Counted from the stretch's first letter, positions 7,598 through 17,239 are shown. The stretch is DNA of 64,000 bases from Hungatella_A sp034142505 (GCA_034142505.1 JAWZDV010000012.1:81058-145057); one strand, 5' to 3'. Notes: a model not told the origin generated them from the letters alone. Made by a program: numbers and translations.

Positions 7598-9856
7598 CTA
7601 TTTCAACTTCCAAATATCCCGGTTATATTCCCCAATGGTTCTGTCGGAAGAAAAATAACCTGCCTTACTGGTATTGACTAACATCTTCTTCGCCCATGCC
7701 ATCCGGTCCTCGTAGTCGCTGTACGCCTGTTCTCTCGTCTTCACATAATCCTCATAATCAAGCAGGGTCATGAACCAGTCCTTGTTCAGCAGTTCCTTGT
7801 ACAGCCGCTCCAGATTCTCCTTCTGTCCGATCTCTAACAGCTCCGGTCCCACGATGAAATCAACCACCTCCCTGATATCGGCATGTTCCTCGTAATAATC
7901 CTTGGAACAGTAATCCGCCTTTGCATAGTGTTCGATCACCGTCTCGCTGGACTCGCCAAAGATATAGATATTCTCTTTTCCGACCAGCTGCGCAATCTCC
8001 ACATTGGCCCCGTCCATGGTTCCCAGGGTCACTGCGCCGTTCAGCATAAACTTCATATTGCCGGTTCCGCTGGCCTCCTTGGATGCCAAGGAAATCTGCT
8101 GGGAAATATCGCAGGCCGGGATCAACTTCTCCGCCTGGGTCACATTGTAGTTCTCAATCATAACGACCTTCAAATAGGGGCTGACCTCCGGGTCGTTGTT
8201 CACCAATTCCTGGAGACAGAGAATCAGGTGGATGATATCCTTGGCGATCACATAAGCCGGCGCCGCCTTCGCTCCGAAGATGACGGTGACCGGTCTTGCC
8301 GGCAGCTTGCCGCCCTTGATCTCCAAGTATTTGCGGATCACATACAGGGCGTTCATCTGCTGTCTCTTGTACTCGTGGAGACGCTTGATCTGGATGTCGT
8401 AGATGGAATTCTCGTCGATCTCCACGCCCTGGGTTCTCTTCAAATACTCTTTTAACTCGATTTTATTGCGCATCTTGATGTCCAGAAGCTCCTGTAACAC
8501 TTCTTTGTCATCGCGGAATTTTTCTAAAGATTCCAGCTTCATGGCGTCTTCCTTGAAGCCGTCCCCGATGGTTTCCTCCAGCATATTTGCCAGAGGACGG
8601 TTGCAGTGAAGCAGCCATCTGCGGAAGGTAATGCCGTTGGTCTTGTTGTTAAACTTCTCCGGGTAGATCTCGTAGAAGCCGTGGAGTTCATTTTCCTTCA
8701 GGATCTCCGTGTGGAGGTAGGCCACGCCGTTGACGCTAAAACCGTAGTGGATATCCATGTGGGCCATGTGGACCCGGTCGCTCTTGTCGATGATCGCCAG
8801 GCTGGTGTCGTCGAATTTTCTCCGCACCTTGTCATCCAGAATCTCGATGATGGGAACCAGCTGGGGAACCACTTTCTTCAAGTAGGCAATCGGCCATTTC
8901 TCCAGCGCTTCGGCCAGGATCGTGTGGTTGGTGTAGGCGCAGGTCTTGGACACGATTTCGATGGCGTCATCCAGTTCAATGCCGCGCTCCATCAGCAGCC
9001 GGATCAACTCCGGAATCACCATGGACGGATGGGTGTCGTTGATCTGGATCACGGCGTAATCCGGCAGGTCGTAAAGCTTGCAGCCTTTCGATACGCACTC
9101 ATCCAAGATATATCTGGCGCCGTTGCTGACCATAAAATACTGCTGGAAAATCCGCAGCAGCCGGCCTTTCTCGTCGCTGTCATCCGGGTATAAAAACAGG
9201 GTTAAGTTCTTTTTGATATCCTCTTTGTCAAAGGAAATGCCGTCGGTCACAATACTCTCGTCCACCGTCTCGATATCGAACAAATGAAGCAGGTTCGTGC
9301 GGTTGTGGTAACCGGTCACGGCGATATCATACAGTCTGGAATGAACCGTCAAATTGCCGAATTTCACCGGATAGGAAACCCCGGTGCGTTTCAGCCAGCT
9401 GTGATCCTCAATCCAGGGATTCTTGACCTCTTTCTGAAGGTTGTTCTCAAATTCCTGCTTGAACAGACCAAGATGATAGTTCAGACCGATGCCGTCACCA
9501 TTGAGGCCCAGGGTCGCGATGGAGTCAAGGAAACAGGCCGCCAGTCTTCCGAGGCCGCCATTGCCGAGAGATGGCTCCGGCTCCACTTCCTCGATGGCGC
9601 AAATATCCCTGCCGTGAGCCGCCAGTTCCTCCCGCACTTCCTCGTAGATTCCCAGGTTAATTAAGTTGTTGGAGAGAAGCTTGCCGATCAGGAATTCGGC
9701 GGAAATGTAGTATAGCTTTTTCTTTCCTTCCGTACTCCTCTTTTCTTCCGCCATCTGGGATGTGATGGAGAGAAGGGCGTGGTATAACTCCTCGTTGGTG
9801 CATTGGTCTATCTGTTTTCCATAATTCACTTTTACATAGTCTGTTACATTCATCAT
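7598..9856 (-). CDS. glgP: glycogen/alpha-glucan phosphorylase
   Basis: The 752-residue enzyme releases glucose-1-phosphate from glycogen or maltodextrin with phosphate and a PLP cofactor. Conserved blocks include SAEFLIGKLLSNNL, EPEPSLGNGGLGRLAACFLD, the NDTHPS block, GITFRRWL and the PLP-binding EASGTGNMKFMLNGA containing the cofactor lysine. The length matches the short clostridial type. Two adjacent ATG codons follow AAAGGAG, and either could start it. It stands alone between a terminator and a divergent AraC regulator, with no other glycogen genes in the window. Confidence 0.95.
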   Translation of the reverse strand: MMNVTDYVKVNYGKQIDQCTNEELYHALLSITSQMAEEKRSTEGKKKLYYISAEFLIGKLLSNNLINLGIYEEVREELAAHGRDICAIEEVEPEPSLGNGGLGRLAACFLDSIATLGLNGDGIGLNYHLGLFKQEFENNLQKEVKNPWIEDHSWLKRTGVSYPVKFGNLTVHSRLYDIAVTGYHNRTNLLHLFDIETVDESIVTDGISFDKEDIKKNLTLFLYPDDSDEKGRLLRIFQQYFMVSNGARYILDECVSKGCKLYDLPDYAVIQINDTHPSMVIPELIRLLMERGIELDDAIEIVSKTCAYTNHTILAEALEKWPIAYLKKVVPQLVPIIEILDDKVRRKFDDTSLAIIDKSDRVHMAHMDIHYGFSVNGVAYLHTEILKENELHGFYEIYPEKFNNKTNGITFRRWLLHCNRPLANMLEETIGDGFKEDAMKLESLEKFRDDKEVLQELLDIKMRNKIELKEYLKRTQGVEIDENSIYDIQIKRLHEYKRQQMNALYVIRKYLEIKGGKLPARPVTVIFGAKAAPAYVIAKDIIHLILCLQELVNNDPEVSPYLKVVMIENYNVTQAEKLIPACDISQQISLASKEASGTGNMKFMLNGAVTLGTMDGANVEIAQLVGKENIYIFGESSETVIEHYAKADYCSKDYYEEHADIREVVDFIVGPELLEIGQKENLERLYKELLNKDWFMTLLDYEDYVKTREQAYSDYEDRMAWAKKMLVNTSKAGYFSSDRTIGEYNRDIWKLK

Positions 9857-9956
9857 CGTTAAAACTCCTTTCAGAATCTCCCGGCCAATCCGCGGGAATC
9901 CATTGAATCTATGATTTCCTGTTATGATGATTGTAATACTATGATTTCTTTTTTTC

Positions 9957-9986
9957 TTGTCATATCATTTCAAAATATGGTACAAT
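9957..9986 (+). promoter_or_regulatory. promoter of the AraC-family gene
   Basis: TTGTCA (9957-9962), an 18-bp spacer and TACAAT (9981-9986) precede the AraC-type gene by about 40 bases. The rest of the 170-base gap to glgP is AT-rich and shows no clear leftward promoter. Confidence 0.5.
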
Positions 9987-10028
9987 ACTATCATTTAAAG
10001 CAAAACTTTATCAAACAAAGGTGATTTT

Positions 10029-10907
10029 ATGAATATTATCCAGTACGAAAACTATCAAGAAAAGAAAGAACATGGGCAGTCTGAGTTTCCCTATATCACC
10101 TACCCCTGCTCCATCCCCCTGGATTTTTCCAGAGTTCCGCTGCATTGGCATGACGAGATGGAGATTGTCTATATCAAAAAAGGGCGAGGTATCGTCTCAA
10201 TTGATTTTACAGTATATCATGTGAAGGCGGGGGACATCCTCGTGATTGTGCCTGGACAGCTCCACACCATAGAACAGGAAGAAAGCCTGTCCATGGAATA
10301 TGAAAATATTATCTTTCAGCTGGGAATGTTTACAGCGAGACAGGGAGACGCGGGGATGGAGGAATTCTTTGCGCCAATGCTGAAACGGACGCTGTTTGTC
10401 CCCTCCTATCTCCACCCGGGCTGCGACGGGTATGAGGAAGCCGCGGCCTGCCTTGACCGGGCCGACGCTCTCTGTGACAAACGGCCAAAGGCGTATCAGC
10501 TTGGGGTGAAGGGCCAGCTGTTCCAGCTGTTCTTTCTGCTGTTCTCCCGCTCCACAGGCGACAGCAGCACCCCGGCCAGACATGACAAATCACTGGAGAA
10601 AACAAAGCTGATTCTCAAATACATCGAGACTCACTACATGGAGAAAATCTCCATAAAAGAAATGGCCGAAGCCTGCGGCTTCAGCCAGTCTCATTTTATG
10701 AAGTTTTTTAAATCGGCCGTGGGAGAACCATTTACCAGCTATTTAAACAGCTACCGCCTCACCATGGCGTCAAGACTGCTCCTCTCCTCCAGCTCCAGCA
10801 TTCTGGATATCGCCCAGGAGACCGGGTTTGACAATCTCTCTTATTTTAACCGCAGCTTTAAAAATGCCTTCGGAATGACTCCCCGGGAATTCCGCCGCAG
10901 ACAGTGA
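10029..10907 (+). CDS. AraC-family regulator with cupin sensor domain
   Basis: The 292-residue protein begins with a cupin-like sugar-sensing domain (PLHWHDEMEIVYIKKG, GDILVIVPGQLHTIE, residues about 35-90). It ends with two AraC helix-turn-helices (IETHYMEKISIKEMAEACGF, then ILDIAQETGFDNLSYFNRSF, residues about 190-290). AAAGGTGA precedes the ATG. It is divergent from glycogen phosphorylase and convergent, 20 bases away, with a LacI regulator. Its target is not fixed by position: glgP is the divergent neighbour, the sulfatase/ABC operon the other candidate. Confidence 0.85.
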   Translation: MNIIQYENYQEKKEHGQSEFPYITYPCSIPLDFSRVPLHWHDEMEIVYIKKGRGIVSIDFTVYHVKAGDILVIVPGQLHTIEQEESLSMEYENIIFQLGMFTARQGDAGMEEFFAPMLKRTLFVPSYLHPGCDGYEEAAACLDRADALCDKRPKAYQLGVKGQLFQLFFLLFSRSTGDSSTPARHDKSLEKTKLILKYIETHYMEKISIKEMAEACGFSQSHFMKFFKSAVGEPFTSYLNSYRLTMASRLLLSSSSSILDIAQETGFDNLSYFNRSFKNAFGMTPREFRRRQ

Positions 10908-10927
10908 CGCAAGCGCCTTTGCACCGA

Positions 10928-11944
10928 TCAAATCGTCCGGTCGGCAACGCTGTCTCTCTCCACAAAAGAAGTCGATACCACTTCTTTGCTCTTGGGGCGG
11001 GACGGGTCCTGGACAATAGAAATGATTTTTTTTGCCGCCAGTTCCCCCATCAGTTCCATCTCCACATGGATTGTCGTCAGCCTCGGCGTAATCAACTCCC
11101 CAAGAGGCACATCATCAAATCCGATGATAGAGACCTCCTCCGGCAGCAAAATGCCTGCTTCTTTCATCGCCCGGATTGCTCCCATAGCCATAAAATCATT
11201 ATCAGCAAAAAACGCTGTTGGTAATTCCGGCTTCTTCTCCAGCCACTTGCGCATACTCTCATACGCCCCATTGGTGCTGATCCCAACATCACAGACATAC
11301 TGTTCCTGCAAAGGACACCCTGCCTTGTCCAGATAAAAACGCAGTGCCTCCTCCCTGTCACGCAGCGGATAGGAGCGCAGGTTCGAGCGTATGTAACCGA
11401 TTTTCGTATGCCCCTTTTGATTCAGATATTCTACAATTTTACGAACGCTGTCTCTCGCATTCGTAATCAGACATTCTAAATCCATATCATCAGACCAGTA
11501 GCCAATTAAAACAAGCGGTAAGTTTGATTCTTTAAACTTCTGAATTTCTGATTCCTCAACCTCGCTGCCCATAATCACAATTCCGTGAGTCCGGTCATTT
11601 AAAAGAGCCTCTAAATCCTGCTGGTACGAATTGGCCGACACGTCCAAATAATTGACGGCAACTTCAAAACCTGCTTTTTCACATACACGTTCCGCCCCTT
11701 TTATGGCCATTGGCAAAACAGGACTCTCGGCAAAATCCGAACCCGGCAGACGGTAAACAATAAAACGAATCTTATTGCACTCAAGCTGATTGATATATCC
11801 CAGTTCTTTTGCCACTTCAAAAATACGTTCGGATGTCTCCGGCTTCACTCCACGTTTTCTATTCAAGGCATTGGAAACCGTTGCTTTCGAATATCCCGTA
11901 ATATCACTGATTGTATTAATATTTGGTCTGGTTGACTTTCTCAT
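10928..11944 (-). CDS. LacI-family transcriptional regulator
   Basis: The 338-residue protein has the LacI DNA-binding helix-turn-helix at its N-terminus (INTISDITGYSKATVSNALN with the KRGVKPET hinge region) followed by a periplasmic-binding sensor domain (GIVIMGSE, IGYIRSN, FFADNDFMAMGAIRAMKE, IIGFDDVPLGELITPRLTTI). ATG 11944 is preferred over 11965: GGGGTG lies five bases before it, while the upstream ATG would give a leader of only about five bases from the predicted promoter. It lies downstream of a sulfatase and sugar ABC importer and probably represses them. Confidence 0.85.
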   Translation of the reverse strand: MRKSTRPNINTISDITGYSKATVSNALNRKRGVKPETSERIFEVAKELGYINQLECNKIRFIVYRLPGSDFAESPVLPMAIKGAERVCEKAGFEVAVNYLDVSANSYQQDLEALLNDRTHGIVIMGSEVEESEIQKFKESNLPLVLIGYWSDDMDLECLITNARDSVRKIVEYLNQKGHTKIGYIRSNLRSYPLRDREEALRFYLDKAGCPLQEQYVCDVGISTNGAYESMRKWLEKKPELPTAFFADNDFMAMGAIRAMKEAGILLPEEVSIIGFDDVPLGELITPRLTTIHVEMELMGELAAKKIISIVQDPSRPKSKEVVSTSFVERDSVADRTI

Positions 11945-11976
11945 AGACACCCCAATCGTTTTCATTCATATGTGCT

Positions 11977-12005
11977 ATTATATCAAATATACGAATTAGA
12001 AACAA
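11977..12005 (-). promoter_or_regulatory. promoter of the LacI gene
   Basis: On the minus strand, TTGTTT (12000-12005), a 17-bp spacer and TATAAT (11977-11982) lie 33 bases before the preferred start. The regulator therefore has its own promoter behind the sulfatase gene. Confidence 0.55.
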
Positions 12006-12030
12006 TTATATTTAACGAAATTTTACAGGA

Positions 12031-13386
12031 TCATCCCACATCCGCGCTATCATACATTGCAATGATATATGGGTGATCCTCCTGATACTCCGTTAATGGT
12101 TTCGGATGGTCCACTCTTCCCACCGGACGCACCCCGCTTCCGGCCACACCGCTGGCCGCATCTCCAAGTTCCTTTCGGCAGTCCTCCAACAGCATTTCCA
12201 GTCTTGTTACCACATCCGGATGTTCCTCATAACAGTTATTGGCCTCTTTTATATCCTCCTCCAGATTATAAAGAAGCTGTACCTGCTCCCCATTTTTTCT
12301 CACATGCAGCTTCCATTTTCCCTCTCTCACGGCTTCCAGATCATTCATGAAATAATAAAAAAAGGTATTCCTGGAAGCGGTTTCTGTCTTTCCGGTCAGC
12401 AGGGGCGAAAAATCAATCCCGTCTATGGCAATTCCCTCCCGCGGTTTGGTTTTGCAAAGAGATGCAAACGTAGGGAGAAAATCCAGGGAAGATAGTATAT
12501 GATGACATACAGTACCCCCAGGCACGTGCCCAGGCCAGTACAGGATACAGGGAACTCTCTGTCCCCCCTCCCACGTCGTGCCCTTGTTTCCCCTCAGGGG
12601 TCCGTTACTTCCCCCATGGGTTCCTCTTCCTCCATTATCCGATGTAAAAATAACCAGCGTGCGTTCTGTCAGTCCCTCCCGCTCCAACTGATGTAACAAG
12701 CAATCAGCCGCCCAGTCTATACACTCCACACAGGCTCCATAGTCCCCGTTGATCGAATTCTTCACAAACCGTTCCGGCGCATAGAGAGGCAGGTGAACAT
12801 GCATATGCGCAAGATAGAGAAAAAATGGCTCTTCCCTGTGCTGATGTATAAAATCCGTGCACTGTTCTACATACCGCTCTGTCAGCGAACGCTGCTCCGG
12901 CTGTTCCTGAACGACCTCATCATTATGGATCAAAGGAAGCGGCGGATTGTTCTCACGGCCAATCTGTCTCCCCATATCATTGCTGTACGGCAGTCCAAAG
13001 TACTCTTCAAATCCATGACGGGCCGGCAGAAATTCCGGCTGGTCACCGCAATGCCATTTACCAACGATCTTCGTTCGATACCCGTTTTCCTTCAGTAAAT
13101 CTGCAACTGTCGTCTCCTGCGGGCTCAGCCCCACTCCCTGTCCCGGAAACAGTACCCATTCTCCGTCAAAATCCCCAAATCCGATCCTTGGCGGATAACA
13201 TCCCGTTAACATTCCCCCCCGGGACGGGGAACACACCGGTGATGCCATATAAAAATCGGTCAGTTTCATTCCCGCTTTGGCCATCCGGTCAATGGCCGGA
13301 GTTCGATTTATTTCTGAACCATAACAGCCCAAATCCCCATACCCTAAATCATCGCAGTTTATCAGGATTATATTCGGTTTATCCAT
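12031..13386 (-). CDS. Cys-type sulfatase (S1 family), cytoplasmic
   Basis: The 451-residue arylsulfatase-superfamily enzyme hydrolyses a sulfate ester. The metal-site start PNIILINCDDLGYGDLGCYG and the active-site motif CSPSRGGMLTG (about residues 52-62) are clear. The Cys must be oxidised to formylglycine by an anaerobic sulfatase-maturing enzyme, and none lies in this window. It has no signal peptide, so it acts inside the cell. GGGAGG precedes the ATG. It follows two sugar-importer permease genes and precedes a LacI regulator, so the substrate is probably an imported sulfated saccharide (inferred). Confidence 0.88.
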   Translation of the reverse strand: MDKPNIILINCDDLGYGDLGCYGSEINRTPAIDRMAKAGMKLTDFYMASPVCSPSRGGMLTGCYPPRIGFGDFDGEWVLFPGQGVGLSPQETTVADLLKENGYRTKIVGKWHCGDQPEFLPARHGFEEYFGLPYSNDMGRQIGRENNPPLPLIHNDEVVQEQPEQRSLTERYVEQCTDFIHQHREEPFFLYLAHMHVHLPLYAPERFVKNSINGDYGACVECIDWAADCLLHQLEREGLTERTLVIFTSDNGGRGTHGGSNGPLRGNKGTTWEGGQRVPCILYWPGHVPGGTVCHHILSSLDFLPTFASLCKTKPREGIAIDGIDFSPLLTGKTETASRNTFFYYFMNDLEAVREGKWKLHVRKNGEQVQLLYNLEEDIKEANNCYEEHPDVVTRLEMLLEDCRKELGDAASGVAGSGVRPVGRVDHPKPLTEYQEDHPYIIAMYDSADVG

Positions 13387-13399
13387 CCGTGTTTCCTCC

Positions 13400-14272
13400 C
13401 TAACCTTTCATGCCGGTGGTAACAATACCCTCAACAAAATATTTTTGTGCAAATATAAATAACACGAACAACGGTAATATAATTATGGTGGTAGCCGCCA
13501 TTAAATACTGCCAGTAAACCGTGACCTCTGACGCAAATTTTGCAACCACCGCTACCTGTGCTGTCATCATCTCTTCTTTGTTAACCATAATCAGCGGCCA
13601 CATGTAATCATTCCAGGTCTGCGTTGCCTTCAGCACCGCCAGCGTGGCCAGAATTGGTTTACTTAACGGTAAGTAAATGCGAATATAAGCTGTGATCCTG
13701 GAACATCCATCCACTTTTGCAGCATCATCCAAAGAAGCCGGGAAATTCAAATAAAACTGCCGGCACAAAAACACACCGAAAGGTCCTGCTATATAGGGAA
13801 GAATCAAGCCTGCATAAGTATTGATCAGCCCTGTTCCGCCGGCCCCCAGGATATTATTTCCACCGGCAAGCGGAAAGTTCTTTAAGATCACAAACACTGA
13901 AATCATGGTAACCTGTGATGGAACCATCATCCCGATCAGCGCAAAGAAAAACAACAGATTTCTTCCACGAAACGGAATCCTGGCAAAGCCATAACCTGCC
14001 AGAGAATTGATCATTAAGCTGATCCCCACCGTCACACAGGTAACGACCAAAGAATTCGTTAAGTATCTGCCCCAGTCTCCATGCTTCATGGCTTCTGCAT
14101 AATTGGAAAACAGCCATTGTTCCGGCAAGATCTTAAACTCAGGAGCCAGAATCTCCGGCAGCGTTTTTAACGATGCCATAAACATCAGGAAAAACGGCAA
14201 AAGCATCAACAGCAGCAGAACCGCCACCAGCAAAAGCGTCACCGCTCTGCTTATTTTTTTTCTTGTATTCAA
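13400..14272 (-). CDS. carbohydrate ABC transporter permease (MalG-like)
   Basis: The 290-residue inner-membrane protein has six predicted helices and the binding-protein-dependent EAA loop (AAKVDGCSRITAYIRIYLPLSKP). This is the CUT1 sugar-importer type. The start is TTG 14272, with AGGAGGGG upstream. It pairs with the permease just upstream to form the channel for the solute-binding lipoprotein. No ATPase gene is in the operon, so a shared MsmK-type ATPase encoded elsewhere is likely. Confidence 0.88.
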   Translation of the reverse strand: MNTRKKISRAVTLLLVAVLLLLMLLPFFLMFMASLKTLPEILAPEFKILPEQWLFSNYAEAMKHGDWGRYLTNSLVVTCVTVGISLMINSLAGYGFARIPFRGRNLLFFFALIGMMVPSQVTMISVFVILKNFPLAGGNNILGAGGTGLINTYAGLILPYIAGPFGVFLCRQFYLNFPASLDDAAKVDGCSRITAYIRIYLPLSKPILATLAVLKATQTWNDYMWPLIMVNKEEMMTAQVAVVAKFASEVTVYWQYLMAATTIIILPLFVLFIFAQKYFVEGIVTTGMKG

Positions 14273-14293
14273 AACTTAGCCCCTCCTTACCAA

Positions 14294-15178
14294 TTATCCG
14301 ATATCCGTATCCTGCCCCTGATTGCCAAAGCGGAAATTAATTAAGGTAATAATCGATACTATCACCATCAGCACCACCGAGATTGCAGATGCATATCCCA
14401 TCTTAAATTCGGTAAAACCACGGATGTAAATTTGATGAACAATGGTTGTCGTTGCGTTCATCGGGCCTCCGTTCGTCAGGACATTGACCTGCTCAAATAC
14501 GTTAAAGGATGAAATACAGGTCGTGATAAATAGGAAGAATGTCGTCGGCTGCAACATAGGAAGTGTGATATTCCAAAAACGCTGGATGCCATTGGCTCCG
14601 TCAATTTCTGCAGCCTCATACAGATAACCCGGTATTCCCTTGATTCCTGATAAAAATATCAGCATACAGTATCCTAAGTTTTTCCACAGGCTCACAACTG
14701 CCACGCAGATCATAGCAAGCTTTGGGTCCTTCAGCCACGTACTGGCTTCCAATCCCAGTGTTGTCAGTATTTTGTTTAAAAATCCTGCTCCCGGGTCGAA
14801 CATCCACAGCCATATGGTAGATGCACAGACCATGGAAATCAGGTAAGGCATATAAAATCCTGATCGGAAGATCCCCATTCCCTTTGTTTCGCCGGAAAGC
14901 AGCAAGGCCAGCAAAAGCCCGATTGCCATACTTGGAGCAATATACATCAGCGAGTACACCAGCGTATTGACCAGGGCCTTTTTAAATAAAGGATCTTTCG
15001 CCAAAGCGATGTAATTACTCAGTCCAACAAAATCACTGCTTTTATAAAGATTATAATTGGTAAAGCTGTTCATGACTGCCGTTCCAATTGGTAACAAAAT
15101 TAAAAATAGAAAGAACACATAAAATGGCATAATAAACAGATAACCGACCCGCTCATTCCCAATGCGCTTTTGCTTCAT
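14294..15178 (-). CDS. carbohydrate ABC transporter permease (MalF-like)
   Basis: The 294-residue CUT1-type permease begins MKQKRIGNERVGYLFIMPF. It has six helices and an EAA loop (YEAAEIDGANGIQRFWNITL). ATG 15178 is chosen because GGGAG lies 8-9 bases upstream; the open frame extends nine more codons without a ribosome site. It acts with the neighbouring MalG-like permease and the lipoprotein upstream to import an oligosaccharide. Confidence 0.88.
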   Translation of the reverse strand: MKQKRIGNERVGYLFIMPFYVFFLFLILLPIGTAVMNSFTNYNLYKSSDFVGLSNYIALAKDPLFKKALVNTLVYSLMYIAPSMAIGLLLALLLSGETKGMGIFRSGFYMPYLISMVCASTIWLWMFDPGAGFLNKILTTLGLEASTWLKDPKLAMICVAVVSLWKNLGYCMLIFLSGIKGIPGYLYEAAEIDGANGIQRFWNITLPMLQPTTFFLFITTCISSFNVFEQVNVLTNGGPMNATTTIVHQIYIRGFTEFKMGYASAISVVLMVIVSIITLINFRFGNQGQDTDIG

Positions 15179-15207
15179 TCTGCAGTCTCCCTTCCCGCTC
15201 GTCATGT

Positions 15208-16551
15208 CTAAGGAACAAGCAGCTCTGATTCCAACAGTCCCATTGCATCATCCAGCGCCTGCTGTGCCGGCTTTTGTCCATACATCGCCTCTTCGAAAGC
15301 AATATTTAAATATTTTTCAAATAATGCCGACCATTCTACTTTCGGCATCCCCTGGCAGAACGCCAAAGACTCCAGATACACCGGTCCAACTTCCGGAAAT
15401 TCTGCAATAAATTCATCCGAAATATCGGTTCTCACCGGTGATGAGCCTGCATCTGTCATAAGTTTCAACACAGATTCCCTGGTAAAGAGAAATTTCATAA
15501 AATCCCATGCCCATTCCTTATGCTTGCTTTCTTCACTCATGAACATAATCTGGCTTCCGCCGAAACAACTGTTATTTACACGGCCCGGCATAGGTGCATA
15601 CATCAGTTCATCGGCCCAGTCAACGCCGCTTGCTTTGATTGTTTTATAGGTGTTCAGAGAGCCGAACATGATAGATGCTTTGCCCAGTTCAAAAGGATTC
15701 TGATCCATATTGGCACTGTATGGAATCACCAGATTATTTTTTCCATAAGAAGCCAGATAATCCAATGCCTCCGCTGTGGCTGCCTCATTAAATACCGGTT
15801 TATTATGTTCCTCATCCACGAGAAGTCCGCCATTCTGACGTGCAAATGAGATAAATACCGCATGTCCAAGAGCTGTTGGCATTGCCGCTCCCGCGCGAAC
15901 GACACTGTTTCCCTCCCGTATTGTTAATTTTTCAGCAGCATCGTATAATGCCTCCCAGGTTGCCGGAGGGGACTCAGGATCTAAGCCTGCTTCTAAAAAA
16001 TGGTCCTTCCTGTAAAGCATAAAGGTTGCTTCCATATTGACTGCAACTCCATAACACTGATCCTTGTAGCTGGCTACATCATAAGCCGTCTGGATGATCT
16101 TATCTTTTTCTTCCCATTGATCTATGTATTCATCCAAGGCTGCATATTGACCCAGCGATGCGCGTTGGGCTATCGTACTAATCGGTGCACGGACAAGATC
16201 CGGGGCTGAACCACTGGCATATAACGTGTTTAATTTGGTTTCCAATTCGGCTCCAAAACTGTACTGTTGATATTCAATCGTTACATTTGGATGCATCGTT
16301 GTATACTCTGCTATCAGTTCTTTGTATGTTTTTTCTGCCAGTTCATCTGTTCCGGCCCGAACAAAAGTCAGAGTGACCGGCTCATCAGAAAGACCGGCTG
16401 TTTCACCGTATGCTTCTTCTGCTGGTGATGACTTTGAAGATACCTGTTCTGAAGAGTCAGGTGCCGCTTCACGTCCACACGCGGAAAGCATACTGGTGCA
16501 AATGAAACCAGCCAAAAGTAAAGTTACAGGTCTGCGAATGCTCTTTTTCAT
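15208..16551 (-). CDS. sugar ABC transporter solute-binding lipoprotein
   Basis: The 447-residue extracellular-solute-binding family 1 protein starts with a lipoprotein signal peptide ending in SMLSAC (lipidated Cys25). A Ser/Glu-rich linker follows, then the periplasmic-binding fold (VTLTFVRAGTDELAEKTY, then SAPDLVRAPISTIAQRA, and GKASIMFGSLNTYK). It would sit outside the membrane and deliver a saccharide to the two permeases behind it. It is the first gene of the operon that includes the sulfatase, suggesting a sulfated oligosaccharide ligand. Confidence 0.88.
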   Translation of the reverse strand: MKKSIRRPVTLLLAGFICTSMLSACGREAAPDSSEQVSSKSSPAEEAYGETAGLSDEPVTLTFVRAGTDELAEKTYKELIAEYTTMHPNVTIEYQQYSFGAELETKLNTLYASGSAPDLVRAPISTIAQRASLGQYAALDEYIDQWEEKDKIIQTAYDVASYKDQCYGVAVNMEATFMLYRKDHFLEAGLDPESPPATWEALYDAAEKLTIREGNSVVRAGAAMPTALGHAVFISFARQNGGLLVDEEHNKPVFNEAATAEALDYLASYGKNNLVIPYSANMDQNPFELGKASIMFGSLNTYKTIKASGVDWADELMYAPMPGRVNNSCFGGSQIMFMSEESKHKEWAWDFMKFLFTRESVLKLMTDAGSSPVRTDISDEFIAEFPEVGPVYLESLAFCQGMPKVEWSALFEKYLNIAFEEAMYGQKPAQQALDDAMGLLESELLVP

Positions 16552-16617
16552 AAAAATCCCCTTTCACTTTTAAATAATTACAAAACTATATATCTATTTT
16601 TTTATTTCTGTAAATGA

Positions 16618-16646
16618 AGTATAACAGAATATTTTTAGCTGTTCAA
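16618..16646 (-). promoter_or_regulatory. promoter of the sugar-ABC/sulfatase operon
   Basis: On the minus strand, TTGAAC (16641-16646), a 17-bp spacer and TATACT (16618-16623) lie about 65 bases upstream of the solute-binding gene. The surrounding 16552-16797 stretch is very AT-rich and has no other gene. No convincing LacI-type dyad is seen. Confidence 0.55.
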
Positions 16647-16797
16647 TTGGTATTTCAGCCATTTTTTCATTATTTTTTTGTTATATTTTACTATTTTTTT
16701 AAATTTATTCCGTGTTTTTATTTGTACTCCCCCGCCTTAATAGCTAAATTTTATATAAACTATTTTTATTTAATTTTATATCTATGCGTACAAAAAT

Positions 16798-17142
16798 GAG
16801 GGTGTCGCAAAATCATCAAAATAGATGATTGAGTGGCACCCTCACTCTACACGCAGAAAAAAATCAGGAGAAAATCATTTTTTATTGACTTTCTCCTGAT
16901 TTTTTCGTACTTTAATAAGCGTACGGTTTTTCTTGTTTTTATGCACTCACTTTTAGGTCAAACAAATAGCTTCCCGTCCGCTCATCCTGGATTTTTCTAT
17001 GTAGTTTATTTAGATTGTACCCCATTCCTAACAGGAGAATCTCCAGTTTTACCTTCTTCTTACTCCGCAGCAGGAACCGCTGGAATCCATAATCATTTTT
17101 TAAAACGCCAAAGGCTCCCTCTACCTGGATCGAGCGGTTCAT
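16798..17142 (-). mobile_element. IS1182-like insertion-sequence remnant
   Basis: The left boundary GAGGGTGTCGCAAAA resembles an IS terminal repeat and forms a stem with CACCCTC (16837-16843). The element retains only the last part of a DDE transposase. A second hairpin, AAATCAGGAGAAA/TTTCTCCTGATTT (16861-16902), carries U-runs on both sides and can terminate transcription in either direction. The remnant abuts another IS fragment on the right. Confidence 0.55.
16939..17142 (-). pseudogene. transposase C-terminal fragment (IS1182 type)
   Basis: The 67-codon frame begins MNRSIQVEGAFGVLKND and continues to a KKVKLEILLLGMGYNLNKLH segment. This is the C-terminal end of the DDE domain of IS1182-family transposases, including the E of the catalytic triad. 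Upstream in the same frame the sequence runs into a TGA four codons before this methionine, and the rest of the transposase is missing. It is not functional. Confidence 0.7.
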
Positions 17143-17149
17143 CCGGTAC

Positions 17150-17239
17150 TTAATTCACTTCTCGCTCTGTATGTTTTGATACGATTCCCCGCAATTGTCT
17201 ACTTGACGGGGAGCAGTTCACTACTTTTGCAACAGCCCC
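17150..17239 (+). mobile_element. IS terminal fragment
   Basis: The short stretch ends in CTACTTTTGCAACAGCCCC (17221-17239), identical over 19 bases and in the same orientation to the end of the IS3-like remnant at 19994-20012. Just inside it is GACGGGGAGCAG, typical of the 3' end of IS3-family elements. Only this end survives. Confidence 0.5.

Noticed and set aside
8606..9193. Open frame of 195 codons on the plus strand inside glgP
   Set aside because: It lies wholly opposite the clearly coding glgP frame, has low-complexity Val/His-rich translation and no ribosome site. Similar long antisense frames over guaB, groL, livM/H, the YesM kinase and the hybrid kinase were left out for the same reason.
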